Source of the DNA: Saccharothrix saharensis
GTDB taxonomy: Bacteria > Actinomycetota > Actinomycetes > Mycobacteriales > Pseudonocardiaceae
Direction: 5' to 3'
NCBI RefSeq assembly: GCF_006716745.1
Contig: NZ_VFPP01000001.1
Location: 1,488,001-1,552,000, forward strand
DNA: 64,000 nucleotides
A program made the translations under genes and the position numbers. The notes under the pieces were generated by a model. The model made no database searches. It saw only the letters and a program-made list of their open reading frames with translations, and was not told the DNA's origin. This document shows positions 23,117-34,291 of the stretch, in pieces. Position 1 is the stretch's first letter; each line of letters begins with the position of its first letter.

Positions 23117-24355
23117 ATGGTGTGGGTGATGCGACGGTGGCAGCACCTGTTCCGCTCGCGGCGGGCGCGGGACGCGATGGCGGCCCTGGTCATCGCCGGT
23201 CCCGCCGCGGTGGGCCTGCTGACCGGCCTGCACCGCCTCGCGCCCACCCCGTCGCCGGGTGCGTTCGCCGTGATCTCGGTGTTGTGCGCGGTGGTGGTCG
23301 GGCTGTGGCGGCGCGAGCGCGACTGGGTCGCCACCGCGGTCGCGTGCGCCACGTTCGTGCTGACCGACCTGCCGTACCCGATCTACGTGATGACGTTCTC
23401 GGTGACCCGGCGGCGGCGGTGGGCGCCCGCGGTGGTGAACATGGCGCTGGTGCTGCTGTGGCCCGCGCACGAGACGTTCTTCCAGCCGGCCGCGCGCACC
23501 GGCCGGTTGTTCGAGTTCGAGACGAGCCTGCCCGCGAACGGGATCAACGGGCTGGTCTACTGGGCGCTCGCCGCGGTCGCGCCGTTCGTCATGGGCCTGG
23601 CGAAGAACAGCCTCGAAGAGGCTTCCGCCGACCGCGAGCGGCACGCGGCGCAGTCCGCCGAACGCCAGCAGCGGCTGCGGGAGAGCACGTTGCGGGAGCG
23701 GAGCCTGACCGAGCGGGCCCGGCTGGCGTCGATGATGCACGACGGCGTCGGCCACCACGTCAGCGTGATGGTGACCACGGCGGGCGCGATCAGCGTCGAC
23801 CGGGCGGCCACCGAGTCGATCCGGCGGCGCTGCGAGCAGATCGCGGATGTCGGCCGGCAGGCCATCGGGCAGCTCGGCGAGGTGCTCGACGTGCTGGCCG
23901 CGCCGGCCGAGGCCGACGGCGTGGTGGCGCGGTTCGGCCTCGGCGACGTCGACGACCTGGTGGCCGACTACCGGTCGCTCGGCGTCGAGGTGGGCTACGC
24001 GGCGGACCCGGCGGTCGGCTCGTGCGGCCCGACCACCGAGGACCTGTGCTACCGGATCGTGCGGGAGTCGCTGACCAACGTGCTGCGGCACGCGCACGAG
24101 CCGAGGGCCGACATCCGCCTCGCGCGTGCCGGCGACCGCGTGCGGCTGACCGTGACCAGCCCGCTCGCGCCCGGCGACCGGGCGTCCCTGCCGGGCACGG
24201 GCCGCGGGCTGCGGCTGCTCACCGAGGAGGCGGCGCTGGCGGGCGGCAGCCTCACCGCCACCCCGTCGGGTGACGTGTTCGCGCTGGTCGCCGACCTGCC
24301 GTCGGGGTCGTGCGGTCGCGACGCCGGACGGCCCGTGGGACGATCGGCGCCATGA
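23117..24355 (+). CDS. Sensor histidine kinase (DesK/NarL-partner type)
   Basis: A 412-residue sensor kinase. Four to five transmembrane helices occupy residues 15-165, then a coiled coil rich in Glu/Arg, the HisKA_3 dimerisation domain with His208 in MMHDGVGHH, and a HATPase domain (RESLTNVLRHAHE, GTGRGLRLL). No GAF or PAS domain is present, so it senses through the membrane region. It overlaps the response regulator by 4 bp (ATGA), a firm operon sign. The start is ATG 23117 or 23129. Confidence 0.9.
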   Translation: MVWVMRRWQHLFRSRRARDAMAALVIAGPAAVGLLTGLHRLAPTPSPGAFAVISVLCAVVVGLWRRERDWVATAVACATFVLTDLPYPIYVMTFSVTRRRRWAPAVVNMALVLLWPAHETFFQPAARTGRLFEFETSLPANGINGLVYWALAAVAPFVMGLAKNSLEEASADRERHAAQSAERQQRLRESTLRERSLTERARLASMMHDGVGHHVSVMVTTAGAISVDRAATESIRRRCEQIADVGRQAIGQLGEVLDVLAAPAEADGVVARFGLGDVDDLVADYRSLGVEVGYAADPAVGSCGPTTEDLCYRIVRESLTNVLRHAHEPRADIRLARAGDRVRLTVTSPLAPGDRASLPGTGRGLRLLTEEAALAGGSLTATPSGDVFALVADLPSGSCGRDAGRPVGRSAP

Positions 24356-25029
24356 TCAGGGTCCTCGTCGTGGACGACCAGCCCCTGATCCGCGCCGGGA
24401 CGAGGGCGATGCTGGAGTCCGCGGAGGACATCGAGGTGGTCGGCGAGGCCGCCGACGGCGCCGAGGCGGTGTCGGCCTGCCGGGCGCACCGGCCGGACGT
24501 CGTGCTGATGGACCTGCGGATGCCCCGCGTGGACGGCGTGACGGCCACCGCCCAGCTGAAGAAGGACCCGACCCCGCCGCTCGTGCTGGCGCTGACCACG
24601 TTCGACGACGAGCAGCTGATGCTCGACGCGCTGACCGCGGGCGCGGACGGGTTCCTGCTCAAGCAGCTCACGCCCCGCGACCTGATCAGCGCGGTCCGGG
24701 CGGTCAACGGCGGCGCGTCGGTGCTGAACACGGAGCTGAGCAGGCGGATGCTGCGGCGCATCTCGGACCGGGTCGCCACGCCGGCCGCGTTCCCCGACGC
24801 CGCGGGCCGGGTCGACCTGCTCAGCGAGCGGGAACGCGAGGTGCTCGGCCAGGTGGGGCTCGGGCTGAACAACGCGGAGATCGCCGAACGCCTGTTCATG
24901 AGCGTCTCCACGGTCAAGACCTACGTCTCCCGCACCCTGGCGAAACTCGAACTGGACAACCGCGTCCAAGCCGCCCTGCTCGCCAGCCGCCTGCACCTCA
25001 CCCCCGACGACCACCCGCCCGGTGGGTGA
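24352..25029 (+). CDS. NarL/LuxR-family response regulator
   Basis: A 225-residue response regulator and cognate partner of the kinase just upstream. The receiver domain has acidic residues at VVDDQ and the phosphoacceptor Asp54 in VLMDLRMP. The C-terminal LuxR HTH is LSEREREVLGQVGLGLNNAEIAERL...TVKTYVSR. Target genes are not evident from the context. Confidence 0.93.
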   Translation: MIRVLVVDDQPLIRAGTRAMLESAEDIEVVGEAADGAEAVSACRAHRPDVVLMDLRMPRVDGVTATAQLKKDPTPPLVLALTTFDDEQLMLDALTAGADGFLLKQLTPRDLISAVRAVNGGASVLNTELSRRMLRRISDRVATPAAFPDAAGRVDLLSEREREVLGQVGLGLNNAEIAERLFMSVSTVKTYVSRTLAKLELDNRVQAALLASRLHLTPDDHPPGG

Positions 25030-25030
25030 G

Positions 25031-25843
25031 TCAGCGCTTGGGCACGAACGCGTAGACGCTCGCGGGTGAGCCGGAGCCGCGGCGGTTGACCGTGCCGCCC
25101 ACGAGGACGTGCGCGCCCTGCTCGGGCAGCGCGGCCAGGTTCGCCAGGATCTCCAGGCTGATCCGGTGCTCGCGGTAGAGCAGCTTGGAGACCCGGTACT
25201 CGGCGTCGAGCGCGGACTCGGGACTGAAGGTGTCCGTGCCCAGGGCGCCGCGGCGGCCGAGGCGGCCGGTGTCGACCAGCCACTGGACGGCGGCCAGCGA
25301 GAAGCCCGGCTGGTGCATCGCGCCGTCGGCGTCGAAGTTGAAGAACGCCGGGGTGCCCCAGCGCTCCTCCCACCCGGTCCACAGCACGACCGCGGCCTCG
25401 TCCGGGATGCGCCCGTGCCGCTTCTCCCACCGCTTGAGGTCGGCGACGCTCACCTCGTAGTCCGCGTCACGCGCGGCCCGTTCCCGCACGTCGATCTTGA
25501 CGGCGGGCAGGAACAGGTCCTCGGCGTCGAGCTCGTCGGCGTACGGCTGGTCGTCGTTGAAGTGCGCGGGCGCGCCCCAGTGCGTGCCGGTGTGCTCCCC
25601 CTGCCGGACGTACTGCAGGTAGAACCCGTGCTCCGGCACGGTCGTCACGGTGGTCAGGGCGAACTCCGGGTCGCCCGGGTAGACGTTGGTCCGGTCCGGG
25701 TCGTTGACGTGCGCCAGGTTCACCAGCCGGTAGTCCGCGAGCCCCAGCGGTCCCGACCGGCCCGAAGCGCCCGCCGCACCGCCGCCCGCGATCACGCCGC
25801 CCACCGCCGTCGCCACACCCGCGAGCATCGACCGTCTGCGCAC
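25031..25843 (-). CDS. Exported cyclase-family hydrolase
   Basis: A 270-residue metal-dependent hydrolase of the cyclase/kynurenine-formamidase family. The metal-binding signature is EHTGTHWGAPAHF. The N-terminus (RRRSMLAGVATAVGG) resembles a twin-arginine signal, so it is probably exported folded with its metal. The substrate is unknown; relatives act on formylkynurenine, polyketide cyclisation or isatin. It converges with the response regulator, the stops being one base apart. Confidence 0.85.
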   Translation of the reverse strand: MRRRSMLAGVATAVGGVIAGGGAAGASGRSGPLGLADYRLVNLAHVNDPDRTNVYPGDPEFALTTVTTVPEHGFYLQYVRQGEHTGTHWGAPAHFNDDQPYADELDAEDLFLPAVKIDVRERAARDADYEVSVADLKRWEKRHGRIPDEAAVVLWTGWEERWGTPAFFNFDADGAMHQPGFSLAAVQWLVDTGRLGRRGALGTDTFSPESALDAEYRVSKLLYREHRISLEILANLAALPEQGAHVLVGGTVNRRGSGSPASVYAFVPKR

Positions 25844-25902
25844 CGCGGACCACTCCTCTGCCTAGCCGTCACCCGATCCGGGCAACGGTACCGGCTGGGT
25901 GA

Positions 25903-27003
25903 TCACCACACGACGACCTGCCGGACGGCTTCTCCCGCGCCCAAACGGGCGAACCCGGTGTTGATGTCGTCCAGGGCGAGACGCCCCGACAGCAGCTCCT
26001 GCACCGGCAGCCGGCCGGCCCGGTACAGGTCGACGAACCGCGGCACGTCCCGCCGCGGCACGCACGACCCGAGGTAGCTGCCCTTCAACGTCCGCTCCTC
26101 GGCGACCAGGCTCAGCGCGGGCAGCGTGATCGTGCGGTCGGGGTGCGGCAGGCCGACGGTGACCGTGACGCCGCCCGGGGCGGTGGCCAGGTAGGCCTGC
26201 TCCAGCACGGCCGCGACGCCGGTGGTGTCGATGACCTTGTCCACGCCGCCGCCGGTCAGCGCGCGGATCTCCGCCACCGCGTCGGGACCGCCGGCCACCT
26301 CGTCGGTCGCGCCGAGCTGGCGCGCCAGCTCCCGCTTGTGCGCCACCACGTCCACCGCGACGATCCGCGACGCGCCGGCGGCCCGTGCGGCGAGCAGCGC
26401 GGCCAGCCCGACGCCGCCGAGCCCGAACACCGCGACCCGGTCGCCGGGCGTCACGGCCGCGCTGTGGAACGCCGCGCCCGCACCGGTGAGCACCGCGCAC
26501 CCGAACAGGGCCGCGATCTCGAACGGCAGGTCGGCGGGCACGAGCGTGGCCGACTTCTCCGACACCACCGCGTACTCGGCGAACCCGGACACGCCCAGGT
26601 GGTGGTGCGGGCGCGTGCCGTCGGGCAGGCGCAGCCGCCGTTCGCCGCCGAGCAGCGTGCCCTCGCGGTTGGCCGCGGCACCCGGTTCGCACAGCGCCTG
26701 CCTGCCGGACACGCACCGGCGGCACGACCCGCAGGCGGGCACGAACGACAGCACCACCCGGTCGCCGACGGCGAAGTCCGCCGCGCCCGGCCCGGTCTCG
26801 ACCACCTCGCCCGCGGCCTCGTGGCCGAGCACCATGGGCAGCGGCCGCACGCGCGAGCCGTCGATCACCGACAGGTCCGAGTGGCACAGCCCGGTGGCGC
26901 CCACCTTGACCAGCAGCTCGCCCGGCCCCGGCGGGTCGAGCTCCAGGTCGACCACCCGCAACGGCCCGCCGACCTCGGTCAGCACCGCTCCCCTGGTCCT
27001 CAC
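25903..27003 (-). CDS. Zinc-dependent alcohol dehydrogenase
   Basis: A 366-residue medium-chain dehydrogenase. Catalytic zinc ligands are in GLCHSDLSV and GHEAAGEVVE; the structural zinc cysteines are in PACGSCRRCVSGRQALC. The NAD site is FGLGGVGLAALLAA. It resembles class III-type ADHs, including mycothiol-dependent forms, but the substrate cannot be fixed. The GTG start overlaps the stop of the upstream thioesterase (GTGA), so the two are coupled. Confidence 0.92.
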   Translation of the reverse strand: MRTRGAVLTEVGGPLRVVDLELDPPGPGELLVKVGATGLCHSDLSVIDGSRVRPLPMVLGHEAAGEVVETGPGAADFAVGDRVVLSFVPACGSCRRCVSGRQALCEPGAAANREGTLLGGERRLRLPDGTRPHHHLGVSGFAEYAVVSEKSATLVPADLPFEIAALFGCAVLTGAGAAFHSAAVTPGDRVAVFGLGGVGLAALLAARAAGASRIVAVDVVAHKRELARQLGATDEVAGGPDAVAEIRALTGGGVDKVIDTTGVAAVLEQAYLATAPGGVTVTVGLPHPDRTITLPALSLVAEERTLKGSYLGSCVPRRDVPRFVDLYRAGRLPVQELLSGRLALDDINTGFARLGAGEAVRQVVVW

Positions 27004-27416
27004 GCGACCACCAGCCCTTCCATCGCGGCGCGCAGCCCGGCCGGGATGGCCACCGGCTTGCGGGTCCCGCGGTCGGTGAACACGTGCACGAAGTGCCCTT
27101 CGGCGACCACGTCGTCGCGATCCTCGGGGTAGAAGCCGACCTCGTAGCGGACGCTGGAGTTGCCGAGGTGACCGATCCGCAGGCCCGCGTCGACCGCCTC
27201 GGGGAACGCGATGGACGCGCGGTAGTTGCAGTGGGACTCCACGCACAGCCCGATCGCCTGCCCGTGGTGGATGTCCAACCCGCCCTCGGTGATCAACCAA
27301 GTGTTGATCACCGTGTCCATGAAGGCGTAGTGCACGACGTTGTTCACGTGCCCGTACACGTCGTTGTCGTGCCACCTGGTCGGTATCCGCTGCCAGTGCC
27401 GGTAGTGCTCGCGCAC
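27000..27416 (-). CDS. Acyl-CoA thioesterase (hot-dog fold)
   Basis: A 138-residue 4-hydroxybenzoyl-CoA-thioesterase/YbgC-like protein with the motif TRWHDNDVYGHVNNVVHY, whose Asp is the usual catalytic residue. It is upstream of and overlaps the alcohol dehydrogenase, so the pair may process an acyl-CoA/alcohol intermediate. Substrate unknown. Confidence 0.9.
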   Translation of the reverse strand: MREHYRHWQRIPTRWHDNDVYGHVNNVVHYAFMDTVINTWLITEGGLDIHHGQAIGLCVESHCNYRASIAFPEAVDAGLRIGHLGNSSVRYEVGFYPEDRDDVVAEGHFVHVFTDRGTRKPVAIPAGLRAAMEGLVVA

Positions 27417-27429
27417 CTGACCTCCTGTT

Positions 27430-29922
27430 TCAGTCGAGCATCCGTGTCAGCTCGACGCGGGACCGCACCTCGAGCCTGGCGAAGATGTTGCGCAGGTGGT
27501 GCTCGACGGTGCGGTGGCTCAGGAACAGCCGCGCGGCGATCTCCCGGTTGGTCGCGCCCTCGGCGACCAGGCGGGCGATCTGCGCCTGCTGCGGGGTCAG
27601 GCTCACGGTCGGGTCCACGTCGGCGCGGCCCGCGGCCCGGTTGGCGGCGCGGTCGGCGGTCCGGTCCGCCTGGGTCGGCCCGACCGCCTCACCGGCCGCG
27701 CGCAGCTCGGCGCGGGCGCGGGCGACCCAGCGGTCGGCCTCGTAGCGCTGGAAGATCTTCACCGCGTCGCGCAGCAGGTCCCGCGCGGCGCGCGGCTTGC
27801 GGTCGCGGCGCAGCCGGTGGCCGTAGAACAGCTCGGTCTTGGCCAGTTCCATGGCGGTGCCGCTGACCCGGTGCAGCCGGATCGCCTCGCGGAAGTGCTC
27901 CTCGGCGCGCGGGCCGTCGGCGAGCAGGCCGCGGCAGCGGTGCGACAGCGCCAGCCGGGCCGCGCTGCCGGTGGTGCCCGCCCACTTCTCGTACCGGCGC
28001 AACGCCCGGTCCGCGGTGGACGGCCGGCCGCACCCGACCGCCGCCTCCACGACGTGCGGCGCGGCCATCACCTTGATGCCGGTGTGCACGCCGCCCGCGC
28101 CCGCCGCCATCAGCCGCAGCCGGTCCAGCGCGTCGGCCGGGCGGTCCAGCGCGAGGTCCACGCACGCGAACGCCCACGCGCCGAACGTGCCCGAGCGGCC
28201 GAGGCCGCGTTCGGCGATCTGCTCGGCGGCGGCGTCGATGCGGTGCATCGCGGTGTCGGTGTCGCCGCGCAGGGCGGCGACGAGCGCGAGGATCGTCAGG
28301 TGGTCGACCACGGCGTTGTGCTGTCCGATGGCGGTGGCCGCGTGCACGCCCTCGAACGCGGCCGACAGCGCCGCCGAGTGCTGGTCCAGCAGCAACGCCG
28401 ACAGCGCGCGGTAGACCAGCGCCCACGGCACCAGGGCGGTCAGCCCGTGCTCGTGCGCGGCGGTGACCGCGCTGGTCGCCAGCTCGTGCGCCCGGGACGC
28501 GTCACCGAGGGTGTAGGCCGCCTGGCCGCCCCAGATCTTGGCCTGCGGGTGCGGCACCCGTTCGGCCAGCTCGATCACCGATTGCAGCACGGGCAGCGCC
28601 TGCTCGTGCCGCCCGGCGAAGGTGGCGGCCATGCCCGCGAGGTGGTCCAGCGTGATCCGGGTCGCGGGGGGCTCGTCGGGTCGGCGCAGGCGCGCGGCGA
28701 ACGCGGCCGTCTCGGCGTACCGGGCGTGGTCGCCCGCGATGCTGGCGGCCTCGCCCGCGAAGCCGAGCGCGGTGATGGCCAGCGAGCGGTGCGTGCCGAC
28801 GAGTTCGCCCGCCGCGTGCAGCAGCCGGCGCTCCGCGACGTCGGGCAGGCCGTGTCCCAGGTCGATGCCGCCGCGCAGCAGCTCGGCCCGGGCGCGCAGC
28901 TCGTCGCTGTCGGTCAGCCGGGCGGCGGTGCGCAGCGCGACCCGGGCGCGACGGGGCGCGCCGGACGCCCAGTGGTCGGTGGCCGCGGCGATCAGGTGGC
29001 GGGCCCTGGCGTCCGGGTCGGCGGTGAGCGCGGCGGCGCGGTCGTGGTCGCGGGCGGCGGCGGGGTAGTCGCCGCACCGGCGGGCCCGGCTCGCCGAGTC
29101 GGCCAGCCGGGCGGCGAACGCGTCGCGCACGCCGGGGACGCGGGCGGCCTCGTGCCAGGTGCGGCGCGGGCCGGGCGGCAGGTGCTCGGCCAGCGCGGCG
29201 TGGGCGGCGTAGCGCAGGGCCAGCGGGATCTCGGTGCGCAGCGCGGAGCGGACCAGCGGGCCGCCCTCCAGCAGCGCCTCGGCCTCCTCCACGGCCGCGA
29301 GGTCCAGGTCGGGCATGCGGGCCAGCGCGTCGGCGTCGACCTCGTCGTCCACCACGCGCAGCGCCACCGCCCGCCGGGCCTGTGGCGACAGGGCGTGGAA
29401 GCGGGCACTGAACCGGGCCCGCAACGAGCTGTCCTCGGGCAGCGCTTCGGGCGCGGGCACGGTCCCGCCGAGCTGCTCCGACGTCAGCGCCCGGGCCAGT
29501 TCGGTGAGCGCGAGCGGGTTGCCGCAAGCCAGGTCGGCGATGTCGTCGGCGAGACCGGGTGCGAGACCGGGCCGCAGGTCTCGCAGCACGCGCAGGCTGT
29601 CGGCGTGGTCGAGCGGGTCGAGCCGCACCCACGGCAGGCCGAGCGGCTCGCCGTCCGTCGCGACCAGCACGGCCACCGGCGCGTCGGCGGCGTCGGCGGC
29701 CAGCTCCACGAGCCAGCCGGTGTCCTCCAGGAGGTGGGCGTCGTCCACGCACAGCAGCACCCGGCGGTCGTCGTCGGCGGCGGCCTCCCGCGCGGCGGCG
29801 AGCATCGCGGTCTTGCCCGAGCCGGGGCCGCCGCGCAGCACCAGCGCCCCGCCGTGACCGGCGCGGGCGCGGGCGAGCAACGCGTCGACGGCGACGCGCT
29901 GCCGGTCACGTCCGCGCAGCAT
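27430..29922 (-). CDS. Large LuxR-family ATPase regulator (LAL/MalT-like)
   Basis: An 830-residue regulator. An N-terminal AAA+/NB-ARC-like domain has Walker A GGPGSGKTA and Walker B VLLCVDDAHLL. A long helical TPR-like middle follows, then a LuxR HTH (LTPQQAQIARLVAEGATNREIAARL, TVEHHLRNIFARL). Such proteins often activate secondary-metabolite or catabolic genes. The ATPase domain is somewhat shorter than usual between Walker A and B, only about 30 residues. It lies 13 bp upstream of the thioesterase gene on the same strand and may belong to that transcript. Confidence 0.9.
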   Translation of the reverse strand: MLRGRDRQRVAVDALLARARAGHGGALVLRGGPGSGKTAMLAAAREAAADDDRRVLLCVDDAHLLEDTGWLVELAADAADAPVAVLVATDGEPLGLPWVRLDPLDHADSLRVLRDLRPGLAPGLADDIADLACGNPLALTELARALTSEQLGGTVPAPEALPEDSSLRARFSARFHALSPQARRAVALRVVDDEVDADALARMPDLDLAAVEEAEALLEGGPLVRSALRTEIPLALRYAAHAALAEHLPPGPRRTWHEAARVPGVRDAFAARLADSASRARRCGDYPAAARDHDRAAALTADPDARARHLIAAATDHWASGAPRRARVALRTAARLTDSDELRARAELLRGGIDLGHGLPDVAERRLLHAAGELVGTHRSLAITALGFAGEAASIAGDHARYAETAAFAARLRRPDEPPATRITLDHLAGMAATFAGRHEQALPVLQSVIELAERVPHPQAKIWGGQAAYTLGDASRAHELATSAVTAAHEHGLTALVPWALVYRALSALLLDQHSAALSAAFEGVHAATAIGQHNAVVDHLTILALVAALRGDTDTAMHRIDAAAEQIAERGLGRSGTFGAWAFACVDLALDRPADALDRLRLMAAGAGGVHTGIKVMAAPHVVEAAVGCGRPSTADRALRRYEKWAGTTGSAARLALSHRCRGLLADGPRAEEHFREAIRLHRVSGTAMELAKTELFYGHRLRRDRKPRAARDLLRDAVKIFQRYEADRWVARARAELRAAGEAVGPTQADRTADRAANRAAGRADVDPTVSLTPQQAQIARLVAEGATNREIAARLFLSHRTVEHHLRNIFARLEVRSRVELTRMLD

Positions 29923-30092
29923 GCAGCCAGTCTGGCCGGAGGTCCACGGCGAGCGGAAGAGATCGGGGAAAAATTATCTACCAGTGTTAGTTTTCGGCCC
30001 CGGACCGGTGGTTGCACCGATGCGGAGTCCTCACCCGGTGGCGCAGGGTCATCGCTGTCCGTAGTTCCCTGCCAAGCGAGGTGTACACCGAC

Positions 30093-30953
30093 GTGCAACT
30101 CCGCAAACTCATCCCCGCGCTGATCCCCGCGCTGGCCCTGTCGCTGGTCGGCGTCACGCCGGCGCACGCCGAGGAGGAGTACCGGCGCGGCCCCGCGCCG
30201 ACCAACTCCAGCATCGAGGCGTCCCGCGGCCCGTTCGCCACCTCTTCCACCACGGTGTCCTCGCTGGTCTCCGGCTTCGGCGGTGGCACGATCTACTACC
30301 CGACCAGCACCTCCGAGGGCACCTTCGGCGCGGTCGCGATCTCACCCGGCTTCACCGGCACGGAGTCCACCATCTCGTGGCTGGGCCCGCGCCTGGCGTC
30401 GCAGGGCTTCGTGGTGATCACGATCGCCACCAACAGCCTCTACGACCAGCCCGACAGCCGGGCGAGCCAGCTCCTCGCGGCGCTCGACTACGTGACCCAG
30501 CGCAGCGACGTCCGCAGCCGGGTCGACGCCTCGCGGCTGGGCGTCATGGGCCACTCGATGGGCGGCGGTGGCACGATGCGCGCCGCGGAGCAGCGGCCGT
30601 CCCTGCAGGCGGCGATCCCGCTGACCGGCTGGCACACCGACAAGACCTGGGGCGGCAACCGGGTGCCGACGCTCGTCGTCGGCGCCGAGGACGACACAGT
30701 CGCCCCGGTGTCGTCGCACTCGATCCCGTTCTACACCTCGCTGCCGTCCACCCTGGACAAGGCGTACCTCGAGCTGAACGGCGCCAGCCACTTCGCGCCC
30801 AACAGCTCGAACACGACGATCGCGAAGTACAGCATCGCGTGGCTCAAGCGGTTCATCGACAACGACACCCGCTACGAGCAGTTCCTCTGCCCGTCCCCGG
30901 CCAACAGCTCGCTCATCTCCGACTACCGGGACACCTGCCCGCACGGGGTCTGA
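30093..30953 (+). CDS. Secreted cutinase / polyester hydrolase (PET-hydrolase family)
   Basis: A 286-residue protein with a signal peptide ([21 protein letters not shown]) and a mature part very like Thermobifida cutinases and LCC. The alpha/beta-hydrolase catalytic triad is Ser155 (GHSMGG), Asp201 (GAEDDT) and His233 (GASHFAPN). The oxyanion/aromatic residues Phe87 (PGFTGT), Met156 and Trp180 (TGWH) are present, and Cys266/Cys282 match the C-terminal disulfide. The loop after strand 4 reads [11 protein letters not shown] where relatives have TTLDQPDSR. The GTG at 30093 is preferred; another GTG is at 30081. Natural substrates are probably plant cutin or lipids. Confidence 0.93.
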   Translation: MQLRKLIPALIPALALSLVGVTPAHAEEEYRRGPAPTNSSIEASRGPFATSSTTVSSLVSGFGGGTIYYPTSTSEGTFGAVAISPGFTGTESTISWLGPRLASQGFVVITIATNSLYDQPDSRASQLLAALDYVTQRSDVRSRVDASRLGVMGHSMGGGGTMRAAEQRPSLQAAIPLTGWHTDKTWGGNRVPTLVVGAEDDTVAPVSSHSIPFYTSLPSTLDKAYLELNGASHFAPNSSNTTIAKYSIAWLKRFIDNDTRYEQFLCPSPANSSLISDYRDTCPHGV

Positions 30954-30983
30954 CCCGAGCCCGTCCCGTTCCGCGGGACGACG

Positions 30984-31018
30984 ACGCGGTGCCGGCACCA
31001 CGCCGGCACCGCGTTTTT
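30984..31018 (+). terminator. Rho-independent terminator of the cutinase gene
   Basis: A perfect 13-bp stem (30984-30996 with 31002-31014, loop ACCAC) is followed by TTTTT, a textbook intrinsic terminator and rare in this GC-rich window. The remaining sequence to 31344 shows no gene and must contain the encapsulin promoter, though I cannot pick out clear -35/-10 boxes. Confidence 0.92.
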
Positions 31019-31344
31019 CGTACCCGCTTCCGGATGAACTCTTCGCGGCAAACCGACGATACGGCGACGGACGGTCGTCTATCGCCACCGTCAACGACAC
31101 GTCCCGGTGAAAGAGACTGCGGCAAAAGAATCAGCTAGTCCGCCCGATCAGGAATAGATCCACCAACGAGCACGAAGATCACCCGTTGACTACTTGCGAG
31201 GTGGACGACGTCCACAGCGAGTACGCACAAAAGGCCCGATTGACCCTCAGGGGTGTCGTCACATCGGTCGCTTCCCGTTGCGCATTCGGGCTCACTACCG
31301 TCGTTCCGGACCACTGAGCGAAATCCGATTGGCGGTGTGATGCG

Positions 31345-32751
31345 GTGACTGTGACCGATTCGGACTTGGAGACCGAGCAGCCCCGGTTGAGCCTGGGCAC
31401 GGCGGCGGCCCGGAACCTGGCGACCACGACCAAGTCCGTTCCCCAGATGCAGGGCATCACCTCGCGGTGGTTGCTGAAGATCCTGCCCTGGGTGGAGGCG
31501 AAGGGCGGTGCCTTCCGGGTCAACCGCAGGCTCAGCTACGAGGTCGGCGACGGGCGGCTGACGTTCACCAACATCGGCGCGGACGTCCGGGTCATCCCGG
31601 AGGAGCTGACCGAGCTGGCGCTGCTGCGCGGGTTCGAGGACGTCGAGGCGCTCAACGCGCTGGCCGACCGGTTCGAGCAGCGCGAGTTCGAGCCGGGCGC
31701 CGTGATCGTGGAGGAGGGTCGCCCCCAGGACGCGCTCTACCTGATCGCGCACGGCAAGGTGAACCGGATCGGCCAGGGCGAGTACGGCGACCAGACCGTG
31801 CTCGGCACGCTGGCCGACGGCGAGCACTTCGGCGGCGACGTCCTCGCCGGGCCGCAGGGCGAGTGGGACTTCACCGTCAAGGCCGTCACGCCGGTGATCG
31901 CGCTGGTGCTGCCGTGGGACGTGTTCGAGCGGCTCAACGGCGAGGCGGGCGGGCTGCGCGCGCACATCCAGCGGATGTTCGCCGCGGGCGGCGGCAAGTC
32001 CAACGCCTACGGCGAGGCCGAGATCGACATCGCCTCGGGCCACGAGGGCGAACCGGACCTGCCGGGCACGTTCGTGGACTACGAGATCGCGCCACGCGAG
32101 CTGGAGCTCAGCGTCGCGCAGACCGTGCTGCGCGTGCACTCCCGGGTCGCCGACCTCTACAACCACCCGATGGACCAGGTCGAGCAGCAGTTGCGGCTGA
32201 CCATCGAGGCGCTGCGCGAGCGCCAGGAGCACGAGATGGTCAACAACCGCGACTTCGGCCTGCTCAACAGCGCCGACCTCAAGCAGCGCATCCACACCCG
32301 CACCGGCCCGCCCACCCCCGACGACATGGACGACCTGCTGGCCACGGTGTGGAAGGAGCCGACCGCGTTCCTGGCGCACCCCCGGGTCATCGCCGCGTTC
32401 GGCCGCGAGTGCAGCAAGCGCGGCATCTACCCGGCCACCATCGACCTCAACGGCCACCACGTGCCCGCGTGGCGCGGCGTGCCCGTGCTGCCGTGCAACA
32501 AGATCCCGATCACCAAGACCCGCACCAGCTCGGTGATGCTGCTGCGCGCCGGCGAGCACAACCAGGGCGTCATCGGCCTGCACCAGACCGGCCTGCCCGA
32601 CGAGTACCAGCCCGGCCTGAACGTGCGGTTCATGGGCATCAGCGAGAAGGCGATCATCTCGTACCTCGTCAGCGCCTACTACTCGACCGCGATCCTCGTG
32701 CCGGACGCGGTGGGCGTGCTCGAGCACGTCGAACTCGGCCGCGAAGACTGA
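31345..32751 (+). CDS. Family 2B encapsulin shell protein (copy 1)
   Basis: A 468-residue shell protein of a Family 2B encapsulin nanocompartment. The N-terminal arm ([20 protein letters not shown]) and the HK97-fold halves flank an inserted Crp-like cyclic-nucleotide-binding domain (about residues 90-215; [34 protein letters not shown]). The C-terminal shell part contains [21 protein letters not shown] and ends [12 protein letters not shown]. The start is GTG. It is 30 bp upstream of a second shell gene and followed by a polyprenyl synthase, the known cargo class for this family. Shell formation and cargo are inferred from family knowledge. Confidence 0.93.
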   Translation: MTVTDSDLETEQPRLSLGTAAARNLATTTKSVPQMQGITSRWLLKILPWVEAKGGAFRVNRRLSYEVGDGRLTFTNIGADVRVIPEELTELALLRGFEDVEALNALADRFEQREFEPGAVIVEEGRPQDALYLIAHGKVNRIGQGEYGDQTVLGTLADGEHFGGDVLAGPQGEWDFTVKAVTPVIALVLPWDVFERLNGEAGGLRAHIQRMFAAGGGKSNAYGEAEIDIASGHEGEPDLPGTFVDYEIAPRELELSVAQTVLRVHSRVADLYNHPMDQVEQQLRLTIEALRERQEHEMVNNRDFGLLNSADLKQRIHTRTGPPTPDDMDDLLATVWKEPTAFLAHPRVIAAFGRECSKRGIYPATIDLNGHHVPAWRGVPVLPCNKIPITKTRTSSVMLLRAGEHNQGVIGLHQTGLPDEYQPGLNVRFMGISEKAIISYLVSAYYSTAILVPDAVGVLEHVELGRED

Positions 32752-32781
32752 GCCGTCCCCCGACCAGATTGGGCACTCGAA

Positions 32782-34191
<1,410 letters not shown>

Positions 34192-34208
34192 CCGCGGTGT
34201 CGTTGCAC

Positions 34209-34236
34209 GGCAGCCGGGCCGCCACGCCCGGCTGCC
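34209..34236 (+). terminator. Hairpin between shell gene 2 and the polyprenyl synthase gene
   Basis: A perfect 11-bp stem (34209-34219 with 34226-34236, loop CGCCAC) lies 18 bp after the shell stop and 55 bp before the synthase start. With no U-tract it could attenuate rather than stop transcription, setting shell expression above cargo. Confidence 0.55.
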
Positions 34237-34291
34237 ACTCCTCCCCCGCCCGCGCTAGCCGGGCGCATCCCCCCGAACAGGAGTTGTGGCG

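Noticed and set aside
23117-25029. The histidine kinase/response regulator pair as the DosS/DosR system of the island
   Set aside because: The regulator is NarL-type like DosR, but the kinase has only membrane helices and no GAF haem domain, lies 20 kb away, and no DosR-like box was seen near it.
30012-30092. Longer N-terminus for the cutinase from the ATG at 30012
   Set aside because: It would place about 27 basic residues before a complete signal peptide; the GTG at 30093 gives a normal Sec signal.
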